From Gallaecimonas xiamenensis 3-C-1 (GTDB lineage: Bacteria; Pseudomonadota; Gammaproteobacteria; Enterobacterales; Gallaecimonadaceae), in assembly GCF_000299915.1 (NCBI RefSeq), contig NZ_AMRI01000004.1:150931-214930 (forward strand): 64,000 bases of DNA. The letters are read 5' to 3'. Below, in pieces: positions 7,758 to 17,783 of this stretch. The position numbers were made by a program, and so were the translations under genes. The stretch's first letter is position 1. Each line of letters begins with the position of its first letter. The notes beneath the pieces were generated by a model. The model had not been told where the DNA came from. It ran no database searches and was given only the letters and a program-made list of their open reading frames with translations.

Positions 7758-9146
7758 ATGCTGAACCTGGCCCAAGCCCACTTTCCCCTGGCAAACGACA
7801 AGCACCTGGTGGTGCCTCAGTTGTCCCTGGCGCCGGGGCAGTGCCTCTGGGTAGGCGGCGGCAACGGCAGCGGCAAGAGCCTGCTGCTAAGGGCCCTTGC
7901 CGGCCAGCTGCCTTGCAGCCAGGGCCAATGCCAGTTACCGGCAAGCACTGCCTTGGTGTCCATGGACGGCCAGCTGGCCCTTTGGGACCAGGCCTTTAAG
8001 GACGCCAATACCGACTGGGCCTTTGCAGGGGAAGAGCTGGTGGCCAGCGCCCTGGGGCTGTTGTGCCAGGTTGCCTCTGAGCCAGAGGCCCGCGCCATGG
8101 CGCAGATGCTGGGGTTGGGGGCGGTGCTGGACAGTCCCTTTACGGCCCTTTCCAGCGGTGAAGGGCGCAAGCTGCTGCTGGCCAGGGCCTTGTTGCAAAA
8201 GCCGGCGCTGTTACTGCTGGACGAGCCTTACGCCGGCCTGGACACCAAGGCCCGCCAGGCCTTGACCGGCCATTTACAACCTTTGTTGGCCGCCGGCCTG
8301 GCGCTGGTGCTGGTCAGCAGCCGCCAGGAGGACTGGCCGTTGCCTTGCCAGCAAGGCCATATGGACAGCCTGTGTTGGCAGCCAGGGCCACAACCGGAAG
8401 TCTTTGCCCAGGGAGAGCTGCCACCACCGCTGGACGCTCCCAAAGCAGAACCGGCAGGCCCTCTGGTGGTCCTTAATGACCTCTGGGTACGCTTTGGGGA
8501 CAAGGCGGTGCTGACCGGCCTCAACTGGCAGCTGCAACGGGGCCAGCACTGGCAAATTATCGGCCCCAACGGCGCCGGCAAGTCGACGTTGCTGTCGATT
8601 ATCACCGGGGAAAATCCTCAGGGTTTTAGCAACCAGGTCTGGCTTTTTGGCCGGCGTCGGGGCAGCGGCGAGACATTGTGGGATATCCGTGCCCAGCAGG
8701 GTTTGGTGTCACCGGCCCTCCATGGCGCCTACCGGGTCAACTGCACCGCGCTGGACGTGGTGCTGTCGGGTTTTTTCGACTCCATCGGCCTTTACCAGGC
8801 ACCGGGGGAGCGGCGCCTGGCGCTGGCCCGCCAGTGGCTGGCCCTGTTGGGGCTGGATGAAGACAGCGCTTTTTTAGGTCTTTCCTACGGGGAACAGCGC
8901 TTGCTGCTTATCGCCAGGGCCATGGTCAAGCACCCCAGGCTGTTAATACTGGACGAACCCTACCAAGGGGTGGATAGCGCCCGGCGCCAGCGCCTTAGCC
9001 GCTTTCTAAGCCTGTTGATGGCCAAGGGCCGCACCCAGCTGCTGCTGGTCAGCCACCACGGGGAGGATAGCCCAGGAGGGATAAGCCACCGGCTGCATTT
9101 CGAGCCCGCCGGTGACGGCTGGCACTACCGCACCGAAGCGCTATGA
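7758..9146 (+). CDS. modF: Tandem ABC ATPase, ModF-like
   Basis: 462 residues with two ABC cassettes. Cassette 1 has Walker A GGNGSGKS (34-41), signature LSSGEG and Walker B LLLLDEP; cassette 2 has GPNGAGKS, signature LSYGEQ and LLILDEPYQGVD. There are no membrane segments. Length and duplicated layout match ModF of enterics, a stand-alone protein linked to molybdate transport whose exact job is unsettled. I set the start at the ATG after AAGGAGCG; a longer frame would run into pcaF. No modABC genes are nearby, so the functional link to molybdenum is only by family. Confidence 0.8.
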   Translation: MLNLAQAHFPLANDKHLVVPQLSLAPGQCLWVGGGNGSGKSLLLRALAGQLPCSQGQCQLPASTALVSMDGQLALWDQAFKDANTDWAFAGEELVASALGLLCQVASEPEARAMAQMLGLGAVLDSPFTALSSGEGRKLLLARALLQKPALLLLDEPYAGLDTKARQALTGHLQPLLAAGLALVLVSSRQEDWPLPCQQGHMDSLCWQPGPQPEVFAQGELPPPLDAPKAEPAGPLVVLNDLWVRFGDKAVLTGLNWQLQRGQHWQIIGPNGAGKSTLLSIITGENPQGFSNQVWLFGRRRGSGETLWDIRAQQGLVSPALHGAYRVNCTALDVVLSGFFDSIGLYQAPGERRLALARQWLALLGLDEDSAFLGLSYGEQRLLLIARAMVKHPRLLILDEPYQGVDSARRQRLSRFLSLLMAKGRTQLLLVSHHGEDSPGGISHRLHFEPAGDGWHYRTEAL

Positions 9147-9148
9147 AA

Positions 9149-9174
9149 AAGCCGGGCATAAGCCCGGCTTTTTT
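9149..9174. terminator. Bidirectional terminator between modF and TRAP permease
   Basis: AAGCCGGGC, loop ATAA, GCCCGGCTT followed by TTTT; the minus strand also ends in a T-run (AAAAA at 9146-9150), so it can stop both converging units. Confidence 0.85.
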
Positions 9175-9216
9175 GATGGGGGAGAACTGCCGGGCAGGGC
9201 CCGGCAGGGAAGGGCA

Positions 9217-11109
9217 TTAAACCCTGTCCGGTTCGCCTTTTTTCCAGTCCCACAGGGCAACCAGGGCCAGTACGGCCAGGGCGCTCAAGCGCAGCACCGG
9301 GTTCTCGATCAGCATCAGCACGGCGATGACGATCAACAGGATCCGGGTCCAGGGCTTGAGGCGGTTGACCATACGGCCTTCCACACCACAGGCAAAGGCG
9401 ACGATAAGGCCGATGGTGGCCATGATGGCGACCGCAAACTGGAAGGCAGTTTCGTCTTCACGCCACAGCAGGCCGGAGTAGGCCATCATCAGCGGGATGA
9501 TGAAGAAGCCAAAGGCCAGTTTGAAGGCCTGTACCGCCGATTTCATCGGCGACGCGCCGGCAATACCGGCACCGGCAAAGGCAGCCAGGGCGATGGGCGG
9601 GGTGACGTTGGAGGTCTGGGACAGCCAGAACACGATCAGGTGCGCGGTCAGGACCGGCAGGCCGAATTCGTTCAGGGCCGGTACCGCCATCACCGACAGC
9701 ACGATGTAGGCGGCAGTGACCGGCAGACCCATACCCAGTACCACGGCGGCCAGGGCGATCAGGATAAAGGCGCCCCACAGGTAACCGCCGGACAGGGCCA
9801 GCAGCATCTGGGTAAATTGCAGGCCGATCCCGGTCTGGCCTACTACACCCACCACGATACCGGCGGTGGCACAGGCGGCACTGATGGGCAATATCATCAG
9901 GGCGCCGTCACGCAGGCCTTCGAGCAGGGCAGAGAACTTGACCCAGGTTTTACGGCGGCTAAAGGCGGCGACCACTATGGCCAAACAGCCCGCCAAGCCC
10001 ACCAGCACCGGTGAATAGGCCATCAACAGCAGCACGGTGATCATCACCAGCGGCAGCAGGTAATGCCAGCCTTGCTTGATCACCACGGCCACTTTTTCCA
10101 CGTTGTCCATACCCTTGAGGCCCAGTTTGCAGGCCATCAGGTGCACGTACAGCAGGGTGCAGAAGAAGTAGAGGATGGCCGGCGCTATGGACACCAGCAG
10201 GATCTCGGAGTAAGGCAGACCGGTGAACTGGGCCATGACGAAGGCGCCAGCCCCCATGACCGGCGGCATGATCTGGCCACCGGTGGAGGCGGCCGCTTCG
10301 ATGCCGGCGGCTTGCTCGGGCTTGTAGCCGAGCTTTTTCATCATGGGGATAGTCAGGGCACCGGTGGTCACGGTGTTGGCGATGGCTGAGCCTGAGATGG
10401 AACCAAGGGCCGCCGAGGCCAGTACCGAGGCTTTGGCCGGGCCACCGCGATAGCGGCCGGCAACGGCGAAGGCGCAGTCGATAAAGAACTGGCCTGCGCC
10501 TGTTACCTGCAGCAGGGCACCGAACAGCACGAACACGAACACCACGCCGGCCGAGATGGCCAGAGGCGCACCGAAGACACCGTTGGTGGAGAAGATGTGG
10601 AAGCGGATGATCTCCTGCAGGTCAAAGCCCTTGGAAGCAAAGCTGTCTGGTAGCACGTTGCCCCACATGGCGTAAACCAGAAACAGAATGGCAATGCCGC
10701 TCATCACCCAGCCGACGGTACGGCGAGTGGCTTCCAGCAACAGCACGATCAGCAGCGTGCCTGTGTACAGATCCACGTCTCCCAGGCCGTCCAGCAGGAA
10801 GGTCAGGTCGTCGTAGTCGAACTGCGACAGGCGAAAGCCGGCCCAGACACTGAACAGGGCAAATACCAGGTCCAGGAAGCGGCCGAACAGATAAAGGGGT
10901 TGGGGGGCGGAGCGGCGGAAGCTGGGTTTAACCATAAACACCAGCACCAGCACCCAGCTCAGGTGGATAGGCAGGAACACCGGGGCGGACAATTCCGCTG
11001 CCAGGCCATGCCATATCTGGAAAAAGGTAAGGGCCACAGCAATGGCCCCAATCAAATAGTCGAACCCGCCAAGCTTGACGGGTTCTTTAGCTACATCATG
11101 TTGTTGCAT
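9217..11109 (-). CDS. TRAP transporter fused permease (4TM/12TM), TAXI type
   Basis: 630 residues with many hydrophobic segments, the length of a fused DctQM-type permease. The family segments GSISGSAIANTVTTGALTIP and GGQIMPPVMGAGAF (about residues 240-300) mark the DctM-like domain, and the repeated SQTSNVTPPIALAAFAGAG lies near residue 500. It moves an organic acid or amino acid across the inner membrane with sodium or proton symport. The binding protein gene is directly upstream with a 5-base gap. Substrate unknown. Confidence 0.9.
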   Translation of the reverse strand: MQQHDVAKEPVKLGGFDYLIGAIAVALTFFQIWHGLAAELSAPVFLPIHLSWVLVLVFMVKPSFRRSAPQPLYLFGRFLDLVFALFSVWAGFRLSQFDYDDLTFLLDGLGDVDLYTGTLLIVLLLEATRRTVGWVMSGIAILFLVYAMWGNVLPDSFASKGFDLQEIIRFHIFSTNGVFGAPLAISAGVVFVFVLFGALLQVTGAGQFFIDCAFAVAGRYRGGPAKASVLASAALGSISGSAIANTVTTGALTIPMMKKLGYKPEQAAGIEAAASTGGQIMPPVMGAGAFVMAQFTGLPYSEILLVSIAPAILYFFCTLLYVHLMACKLGLKGMDNVEKVAVVIKQGWHYLLPLVMITVLLLMAYSPVLVGLAGCLAIVVAAFSRRKTWVKFSALLEGLRDGALMILPISAACATAGIVVGVVGQTGIGLQFTQMLLALSGGYLWGAFILIALAAVVLGMGLPVTAAYIVLSVMAVPALNEFGLPVLTAHLIVFWLSQTSNVTPPIALAAFAGAGIAGASPMKSAVQAFKLAFGFFIIPLMMAYSGLLWREDETAFQFAVAIMATIGLIVAFACGVEGRMVNRLKPWTRILLIVIAVLMLIENPVLRLSALAVLALVALWDWKKGEPDRV

Positions 11110-11114
11110 GGAGC

Positions 11115-12047
11115 TTACTTGCCTTTCATTTCATTCATGTAGGCTTGGCTGCTGGGGTGCAAAGGCACGCCTTGCAAACGATCCATGTTCTCAACAGTGG
11201 TGTTTTTGGCGTCGGCGATGACGTTCTTGATCTTGTCCATGTTGCCAAAAGCGGTTTTTACCATCTCGCTGGCCAGCTTGGGATCCATGTCTTTCTTCAC
11301 CACCAGCACGTTCCACACGGCAGGGGCGGTAAAGGCCGGTACCTTGTTGTAGGTGTCGGCAGCGATTTCCATGCCGGCGTAGGCAGGCAGGGCAGCGTGG
11401 ATCTTGTCCAGATCGTCCTTGCTGAAAGACAGCACGCGGATATCGCGGGTCAGGGCCAGCTCGGTGATGGCGCCCACACCGGCGCTGCCGATGATGACAC
11501 CGGCGTCGATCTGGCCGTTGGCCAGGGCTTCGGTGGTGGCGGTGTAGTTAAGGCTTTGGGCTTTGAAGTCGCCTTCATTAATACCCAGGGCTTTGAGAAT
11601 GGCGGTAGAACCGACACGGGTACCAGAACCCGGGGCGCCTACGGACACTTTCTTGCCCTTGAGGTCATGCACAGACTTGATGTCGGAGTCGGCGGGCACC
11701 ATGAACTGCACCACGTTGGGGTACAGGGCGAACAGCACGGCTACGTCTACGGGACGACGGAACGGCGCTTCACCTTTGATGGCGGCAACGACGGAGTCGC
11801 CCATGGCGATACCGGCCAGCTGCTGGCCAGAGGCGACTTTGATGATGTTTTCAACGGAGGCGGCGGTAACTTCGGCGCGCATGTTGAAGCCATCGATGTT
11901 CTCACTCCAGACTTTGGCGAGCATGCCGCCGAAGGGATAGTAGGTGCCGCTTTGACTGCCGGTGCCTATGGTGTAGTTGGCTGCGGCGACCGGCAGGGTC
12001 ACGGCCAGGGACGCAGTCACCAGTGCACGTTTGAACCAGGATGTCAT
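11115..12047 (-). CDS. TAXI-family TRAP substrate-binding protein
   Basis: 310 residues with a signal peptide ending near VAAA. The mature start YTIGTGSQSGTYYPFGG is the diagnostic TAXI motif, followed by the conserved GAPGSGTRVGSTAIL near residue 140. These proteins capture ligands such as glutamate or other acids for the fused TRAP permease encoded next. I placed the start at 12047, where AAGGAAAT precedes the ATG; the longer frame would add 18 uncharged residues before a normal signal peptide. Confidence 0.9.
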   Translation of the reverse strand: MTSWFKRALVTASLAVTLPVAAANYTIGTGSQSGTYYPFGGMLAKVWSENIDGFNMRAEVTAASVENIIKVASGQQLAGIAMGDSVVAAIKGEAPFRRPVDVAVLFALYPNVVQFMVPADSDIKSVHDLKGKKVSVGAPGSGTRVGSTAILKALGINEGDFKAQSLNYTATTEALANGQIDAGVIIGSAGVGAITELALTRDIRVLSFSKDDLDKIHAALPAYAGMEIAADTYNKVPAFTAPAVWNVLVVKKDMDPKLASEMVKTAFGNMDKIKNVIADAKNTTVENMDRLQGVPLHPSSQAYMNEMKGK

Positions 12048-12199
12048 AGTGGATTTCCTTCTTATGTTTTGCGTGTTTGCCAGTTTATGAATATCCGGCA
12101 TTTTGTCTGTGAGACTTTAGTTTAATGTGCTTTACCCCGTCTACAACGGCGGTTTAGCTTAATGGTCGGTTTTACGCAGTTAACGGTAAAGGAAGAAAG

Positions 12200-12634
12200 A
12201 TGATGGTAAGCAGGAGCAGGCGGTCGGTGTTGGCCCTGGGGTTGGCGCTGCTGCTGGGAGGCTGCCTGGACGACGGAGGTCCTAAGGACTTGACCGAACA
12301 GGATTTTGAGAAAGCGGCGCTGACGGTGAAGGGCAACCTGACCTACCGTGAACGCATCGCCCTACCCAAGGGGGCCCAGGCCGAAGTGCTGCTCACCGAT
12401 GCGACCCTCGACAAACCCCTGGCCATGGACAGGGTTGCCGTTGACGGGCAGGTACCTATTCCCTTTCAGCTGAGCATGAGGGCCGAAGACATCCTCAAAG
12501 GCCATCAATATGCCTTGAGTGCCCACATTCAGCTGGCCGACGGCACCCTGGTTTTTCACAGTAAGGAAGACAGGCTGATAGACCCCTTCGGCCTGGAAAT
12601 CGTTACCCTCAGGCTCTACCGCACCGAGCCCTGA
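12200..12634 (+). CDS. YbaY/YscW-like lipoprotein
   Basis: 144 residues. Lipobox LLGGC gives a lipidated Cys about residue 24, followed by Asp-Asp, which in enterics would favour retention in the inner membrane. The mature part has a beta-rich VKGNLTYRERIALPKGAQAEVLLTD segment typical of YbaY and the YscW-like domain. Function of the family is poorly known, with a link to envelope stress and glycan. It is divergent from the TAXI gene and converges on the aldo/keto reductase with no gap between the two stop codons. Confidence 0.7.
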   Translation: MMVSRSRRSVLALGLALLLGGCLDDGGPKDLTEQDFEKAALTVKGNLTYRERIALPKGAQAEVLLTDATLDKPLAMDRVAVDGQVPIPFQLSMRAEDILKGHQYALSAHIQLADGTLVFHSKEDRLIDPFGLEIVTLRLYRTEP

Positions 12635-13525
12635 TCAGGGCACATCATGGCCCCTGGCCGCCACCCACAGCCGGTACCAGTCTTGGTTGGACAATGTTAC
12701 GCCAAGGGCGGCAACCGCTTCCTTGAGGGCCGCCAGGCGGCCGCTGCCGGTGATGGGGAGCGGCTTGGCGGGGTGGCGTAAGATCCAGGCATAGGCCAGG
12801 GAAGCCACCGACACCCCATAGGCCGGGGCCAGCTCTTCCAGTACCTGGCGCACCCGGCAGGCCTGCTCGTCCTGGCCGCTAAAGAGCCGGCCGCCCCCAA
12901 GGGGGGACCAGATCATGGGGCGGATACGCTTGGCCTGGCACTGGTCCAGGGTACCGTCGTCCAAGGCCTGGTGGGCCAATACCGACAGCTCCAACTGGTT
13001 GGTGGCCAGGGGCAGGCGCTGGTCCAGCAGTTCGAACTGGCTGCTGGTGAAGTTGGACACCCCGAAATGGGCCACCTTGCCCTCGTCACGAAGGGCGCTG
13101 AACGTGTCGGCCAGCTCCCCGGCGTCCAGCAGGTAATCGGGCCTGTGGATCAGCAGCAGATCCAGTTTTTCCACCCCCAGCTTTTGCAAAGACGCTTCCA
13201 CCTGGCCCCTGACATAGGCAGGGGAGGTGTCGTAATGGTTGAGCTGGTAGGGCAGGGAAGGGGAGCAAAGGCGGATGCCGCATTTGCTGATCAGCTGGAT
13301 CTGATCTTTAAGGTGAGGGGCCGCTTTCAGGGCCTCGCCAAAAAGGGCTTCACAGCGGTAATCGCCGTAGATGTCGGCATGATCGAAGCTGGTTATCCCA
13401 AGTTCCAGGGCTTCTTCAATCCAACGTACCCTGTCTTGGACATTGAGGTTCCAGTCGGCCAGGCGCCAAAGACCGGCGATTACCGCCGACAGGCGCGGCC
13501 CATTGGGGGCGAGTTCGACATGCAT
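12635..13525 (-). CDS. Aldo/keto reductase, YdhF-like
   Basis: 296 residues, TIM-barrel AKR. The expected tetrad is visible: DHADIYG (Asp, Tyr), a Lys in ISKCG and HRPD near residue 140. The strong match to E. coli YdhF (GLWRLADWN, TSFDHADIYG, FGVSNFTSSQFELL) fixes the family; the physiological substrate of YdhF is not known to me. The start at 13525 follows AAGGGAG; nine upstream in-frame codons are unlikely. Confidence 0.88.
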   Translation of the reverse strand: MHVELAPNGPRLSAVIAGLWRLADWNLNVQDRVRWIEEALELGITSFDHADIYGDYRCEALFGEALKAAPHLKDQIQLISKCGIRLCSPSLPYQLNHYDTSPAYVRGQVEASLQKLGVEKLDLLLIHRPDYLLDAGELADTFSALRDEGKVAHFGVSNFTSSQFELLDQRLPLATNQLELSVLAHQALDDGTLDQCQAKRIRPMIWSPLGGGRLFSGQDEQACRVRQVLEELAPAYGVSVASLAYAWILRHPAKPLPITGSGRLAALKEAVAALGVTLSNQDWYRLWVAARGHDVP

Positions 13526-13864
13526 GGGCTGACTCCCTTGGCTTTTGCGCACAGTCTGCCGTGGCTTGCGGGAAAACTCAATTTTCCCCTTAGGGTTGCT
13601 GCGGCGATTCTTTTGTCACTGTTCAGTTGTTTGTTTTTTATTCAAATGACGTCTCGGTTGTTTAAATTTTACTTTTATTTAACCTTTCCAACCTGCCCAT
13701 ATCGTTATTTTACCGTTCAACAGGATGAGCGGTTTTTTGTCGCCTTTTTCACTGGAAATGAAAGGGTTTTTCTTGGTACATTCTGCGGCTAACAATTAGA
13801 ACTCCGGCCCCCTGTAGCGAGCTTTCGTGTTCCTCGAGGCAGTCATTTGAGGTGAGGTTATGAT
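13526..13864. promoter_or_regulatory. Long AT-rich leader before cyoA
   Basis: A 339-base stretch without a defensible gene. Its middle (about 13600-13800) is far richer in A and T than the surroundings and must hold the divergent promoters for the reductase and the cyo operon. I found no clear FNR or ArcA box in it. Confidence 0.5.
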
Positions 13865-14782
13865 ATGAAAAGTAAGTGGTTATCCAGTCTGATTAAAATG
13901 CTCTCCGTTGGTGGCGCATTTTTGCTGGCTGGTTGTGAAGACATGGTTCTGATGAACCCCAAAGGGCCCATAGGGGAAGGTGAGAAATCCCTGATCCTGA
14001 CGGCGACCTGGTTGATGCTGCTGGTGGTTATCCCCGTCATCATCATGACCATCGCCTTTGCCTGGCGCTACCGTGCGTCCAACACCAAGGCTACCTACAA
14101 GCCGAAGTGGGACCACTCTACCGCTGTCGAAGCAACCGTTTGGAGTATCCCTCTGGTCATCGTCGCCATCCTGGCGGTACTGACCTGGAAAACCAGCCAC
14201 GAGCTGGATCCCTACAAAGCCCTCGAATCCGACAAAAAGCCCCTGACTGTTCAAGTCGTCGCTTTGGATTGGAAATGGCTGTTCATCTACCCGGAGCAGA
14301 AAATCGCCACCGTTAACGAGTTGGTGATCCCCACCCATACCCCGGTGGAATTCCGCATCACTTCCGGCACCGTGATGAACTCTTTCTTTATTCCGCAACT
14401 GGGTGGCCAGATTTACGCCATGGCCGGTATGTCAACCAAGTTGCACCTGCAAGCCGACGAAGCCGGCACTTATGATGGCATCTCTGCCAACTACAGTGGC
14501 GCTGGTTTCTCCGACATGAAGTTCCAGGCCGTTGCCAAAGCCTCTGACGAGGATTTCAACGCATGGGTTGCCGAGGTTAAAGCCGGTAACAATGCCCTGG
14601 ACGACACGGCTTACCAGGCGCTGCTGAAGCCGACCGAAAAACACCCCGTGGAATACTTCGCTGCTGTTAAGCCGCAGATGTATGAGCAGATCGTGCGTAG
14701 CTTCATGCACGGCGGCCACAAGGCCGACGAGCACCATGAAGGCATGCACGAGATGGCCGAAGAAATGGGCGCTGAGGAATAA
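13865..14782 (+). CDS. cyoA: Cytochrome bo3 ubiquinol oxidase subunit II
   Basis: 305 residues. Lipobox LLAGC with lipidated Cys24, two membrane helices, then a cupredoxin-like periplasmic domain ([31 protein letters not shown]). As in quinol oxidases the CuA ligands are absent. It binds ubiquinol at the periplasmic side of the enzyme. The C-terminal tail is rich in His and acidic residues, which is longer than in E. coli. First gene of cyoABCDE, with a GAGGTGAGG ribosome site. Confidence 0.95.
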   Translation: MKSKWLSSLIKMLSVGGAFLLAGCEDMVLMNPKGPIGEGEKSLILTATWLMLLVVIPVIIMTIAFAWRYRASNTKATYKPKWDHSTAVEATVWSIPLVIVAILAVLTWKTSHELDPYKALESDKKPLTVQVVALDWKWLFIYPEQKIATVNELVIPTHTPVEFRITSGTVMNSFFIPQLGGQIYAMAGMSTKLHLQADEAGTYDGISANYSGAGFSDMKFQAVAKASDEDFNAWVAEVKAGNNALDDTAYQALLKPTEKHPVEYFAAVKPQMYEQIVRSFMHGGHKADEHHEGMHEMAEEMGAEE

Positions 14783-14784
14783 CG

Positions 14785-16764
14785 ATGTTTGGAAAACTCT
14801 CCTGGGAAGCAGTCCCGTACCATGAACCCATTATCATGGTTACGCTTGGTGTGATTGCTGTTCTCGGCCTGGCCCTGGTGGCTGCGCTGACCTACTTCAA
14901 GAAATGGGGCTACCTCTGGAAAGAGTGGCTCACCACCGTAGACCACAAGAAAATCGGGGTGATGTACATCATCGTTGCCCTGGTCATGCTGTTGCGCGGC
15001 TTTGCCGACGCCATCATGATGCGTACCCAGCTGGCCGTGGCCAGTGGCGGCAACGAAGGCTTCCTGCCTCCGGAACACTACGACCAAATCTTTACCGCTC
15101 ACGGCGTCATCATGATCATCTTCATGGCCATGCCGTTCATGACCGGTCTGATGAACATCGTAGTACCGCTGCAAATCGGTGCCCGTGACGTGGCCTTCCC
15201 CTTCCTCAACAGCGTCTCTTTCTGGCTGTTCGTGGTGGGTGTGGCCCTGGTCAACATCTCCCTGGGTGTAGGTGAATTCGCCACCACAGGTTGGGTAGCC
15301 TACCCGCCGCTGTCCGGTAAGGAGTTCAGCCCCGGGGTCGGTGTCGACTACTACATCTGGGCGTTGCAGATCTCCGGTATAGGTACAACCCTGACCGGCG
15401 TGAACTTCTTCGCTACCATCCTCAAGCTGCGTGCCCCCGGCATGAAGCTGATGCAGATGCCGATCTTCACCTGGACCATCCTTTGTACCAGCGTCATCAT
15501 CATGGCGGCCTTCCCCATGCTGACCGTGGCTCTGGCTATGCTGTCTCTTGACCGCTACCTGGATTTCCACTTCTTCACCAACGCCTTGGGCGGTAGCCCG
15601 ATGCTGTACGTGAACCTGATCTGGGCCTGGGGTCACCCCGAGGTGTACATCCTCATTCTGCCTGCCTTCGGTATCTTCTCCGAAGTCATCTCCACCTTCA
15701 GCACCAAGCGTCTGTTCGGCTATAAATCCATGGTTTATGCCACCGTCGCCATCACCGTGCTGTCCTTCGTGGTTTGGCTGCACCACTTCTTCACCATGGG
15801 TGCCGGTGCCAACGTCAATGCCTTCTTCGGCATTGCGACCATGATCATCGCTATCCCCACCGGTTTGAAGATCTTCAACTGGTTGTTCACCATGTACCGT
15901 GGCCGTGTGCAGTTCACTGCCCCTGTCATGTGGACCCTGGGCTTCATCATCACCTTCTCCATCGGTGGTATGACCGGCGTGCTGCTGGCTGTGCCCGGCG
16001 CAGACTTCCTGCTCCACAACAGCCTGTTCCTGATCGCCCACTTCCACAACGTCATCATCGGCGGCGTGGTGTTCGGTTACCTGGCAGGCCTGACCTTCTG
16101 GTTCCCGAAAGCCTTCGGTTTCAAACTGAACGACAAACTGGGTCACGCCTCCTTCTGGTGCTGGTTCGTCGGTTTCTACCTGGCCTTTATCCCGCTGTAC
16201 GTGCTGGGCTTCATGGGTATGACCCGTCGCCTGAACCACTATGACAACCCGGCTTGGACTCCTTGGCTGATCGTTGCCGCCATCGGCGCCTTCGTTATCG
16301 CCTTGGGTATCGCCTTCCAGGTTATCCAGTTGATCGTCAGCTATCGCCAGCGTCATGAAAACCGTGACCTGACCGGTGACCCCTGGAACGGTCGCACCCT
16401 GGAATGGTCCATTCCGTCTCCGCCTGCTTTCTATAACTTTGCCCATACCCCTGTCGTTCACGAGCTGGATGCCTGGTGGGATGAGAAAGAGAAGGGCACC
16501 GCGTACGCCAAACCGGCTTCCTACGAGCCTATCCACATGCCGAAGAACACCTCTGCCGGTGTCTACATTGGCCTGTTCAGCCTGATCGGCGGCTTCGCCC
16601 TGGTCTGGCACATCTGGTGGATGGTTATCCTGGGTGTCGTTGGTGTCCTCGGTACCATGATCGTGCGCTCCTTCGTTAAAGACGTGGACTACTACGTCCA
16701 GGTTGACGAAATCGAGCAGATTGAAAGCGCCCATCAAGCAAAGCAAGCAGCAGTACAGGTATAA
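14785..16764 (+). CDS. cyoB: Cytochrome bo3 ubiquinol oxidase subunit I
   Basis: 659 residues, about 15 membrane helices. Heme and copper ligands are visible: His in [27 protein letters not shown], the [10 protein letters not shown] pair, and the [11 protein letters not shown] motif that carries the heme b and heme o3 histidines. It reduces O2 to water and pumps protons. The start follows cyoA with a 2-base gap. Very long reading frames occur on the opposite strand here and are not genes. Confidence 0.97.
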   Translation: MFGKLSWEAVPYHEPIIMVTLGVIAVLGLALVAALTYFKKWGYLWKEWLTTVDHKKIGVMYIIVALVMLLRGFADAIMMRTQLAVASGGNEGFLPPEHYDQIFTAHGVIMIIFMAMPFMTGLMNIVVPLQIGARDVAFPFLNSVSFWLFVVGVALVNISLGVGEFATTGWVAYPPLSGKEFSPGVGVDYYIWALQISGIGTTLTGVNFFATILKLRAPGMKLMQMPIFTWTILCTSVIIMAAFPMLTVALAMLSLDRYLDFHFFTNALGGSPMLYVNLIWAWGHPEVYILILPAFGIFSEVISTFSTKRLFGYKSMVYATVAITVLSFVVWLHHFFTMGAGANVNAFFGIATMIIAIPTGLKIFNWLFTMYRGRVQFTAPVMWTLGFIITFSIGGMTGVLLAVPGADFLLHNSLFLIAHFHNVIIGGVVFGYLAGLTFWFPKAFGFKLNDKLGHASFWCWFVGFYLAFIPLYVLGFMGMTRRLNHYDNPAWTPWLIVAAIGAFVIALGIAFQVIQLIVSYRQRHENRDLTGDPWNGRTLEWSIPSPPAFYNFAHTPVVHELDAWWDEKEKGTAYAKPASYEPIHMPKNTSAGVYIGLFSLIGGFALVWHIWWMVILGVVGVLGTMIVRSFVKDVDYYVQVDEIEQIESAHQAKQAAVQV

Positions 16765-16767
16765 GCC

Positions 16768-17382
16768 ATGTCAAACATGTCGAGTGAAGTACTCAACGTC
16801 GATGCCCATGACCATGGGCATCACGATGCAGGAGCCCTGAAGGTTTTCGGCTTCTGGATCTACATCATGACCGACCTGGTGTTGTTCGCAACCTTGTTTG
16901 CGTCCTACGCCGTGCTCTACAACCACACCGCCGGTGGCCCCAGCGGCAAGGATATTTTCGAGCTGGACTTCGTCCTGGTTGAAACCTTCCTGCTGCTGCT
17001 GAGCTCCTTTACCAGCGGTCTGTCCATGCTGGCCATGCACGCCGGCAACAAGGCCAAGACCATTGGCTGGCTGGTAGTCACCGGCCTGCTGGGCGCCGGC
17101 TTTATCGGTATGGAAGTCTATGAGTTCCATCACCTGATCGCCCACGGCATGGGTCCGGATCGCAGCGCTTTCCTGTCTGCCTTCTTTACCCTGGTCGGTA
17201 CCCACGGTCTGCACGTGACCTGCGGCCTGATCTGGATGAGCGTAATGATCTTCCAGGTTGCCCGTCACGGCCTGACTGACGTCAACCAGACCCGTCTGAG
17301 CTGCCTGAGCTTGTTCTGGCACTTCCTGGACATCGTCTGGATCTGTGTATTCACCTTCGTTTACCTGTTGGGGGCCATGTAA
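16768..17382 (+). CDS. cyoC: Cytochrome bo3 ubiquinol oxidase subunit III
   Basis: 204 residues with five membrane segments, the normal CyoC size. The conserved [18 protein letters not shown] and the [24 protein letters not shown] loop are typical. It contributes to assembly and proton-path stability of the oxidase. Begins three bases after cyoB; its TAA shares its last A with the cyoD ATG. Confidence 0.96.
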   Translation: MSNMSSEVLNVDAHDHGHHDAGALKVFGFWIYIMTDLVLFATLFASYAVLYNHTAGGPSGKDIFELDFVLVETFLLLLSSFTSGLSMLAMHAGNKAKTIGWLVVTGLLGAGFIGMEVYEFHHLIAHGMGPDRSAFLSAFFTLVGTHGLHVTCGLIWMSVMIFQVARHGLTDVNQTRLSCLSLFWHFLDIVWICVFTFVYLLGAM

Positions 17383-17717
17383 TGAGCAGTCATTCTCATA
17401 ACGCCGCCGGCGCCAGCCACGGTACCTTCAAGTCCTACCTGGCCGGCTTCATCCTGTCTATTATCCTGACAGTGATCCCCTTCGCCCTGGTGATGGAGCC
17501 TTCCCTGGCTTCTCCGGTGGTGGTGGTATCGGTTCTGGTGATCATGGCCTTTGCACAGGTGATGGTGCAGCTGGTTTACTTCCTGCACATGAACACCTCG
17601 TCCGAGCAACAGTGGAACAACGTGGCACTGGTCTTCACCGTGCTGATCGTTGGTATCCTGATTGCCGGCACCGCCTGGATCATGTGGTACCTCTACGGTC
17701 TTACCCACGTGATGTAA
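17382..17717 (+). CDS. cyoD: Cytochrome bo3 ubiquinol oxidase subunit IV
   Basis: 111 residues, three membrane segments, the normal CyoD length. The motif VQLVYFLHMNTSSEQQWN is conserved in quinol-oxidase subunit IV. It helps CuB binding and assembly. Overlaps the cyoC stop by one base, then a hairpin separates it from cyoE. Confidence 0.95.
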   Translation: MSSHSHNAAGASHGTFKSYLAGFILSIILTVIPFALVMEPSLASPVVVVSVLVIMAFAQVMVQLVYFLHMNTSSEQQWNNVALVFTVLIVGILIAGTAWIMWYLYGLTHVM

Positions 17718-17736
17718 GGCGCATTGCGCCAACTCA

Positions 17737-17756
17737 GGGGCAGCGCGAGCTGCCCC
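17737..17756 (+). other. Hairpin between cyoD and cyoE
   Basis: GGGGCAGC, loop GCGA, GCTGCCCC followed by only two T. Probably a partial terminator or mRNA stabiliser, giving less cyoE than the structural subunits. Confidence 0.5.
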
Positions 17757-17783
17757 TTCTCTCACTCAAGTCAGCAGTATTCG

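Noticed and set aside
14611..16746. Very long open frame antisense to cyoB
   Set aside because: Polar low-complexity translation, with no ribosome site; it only mirrors the codon bias of cyoB.
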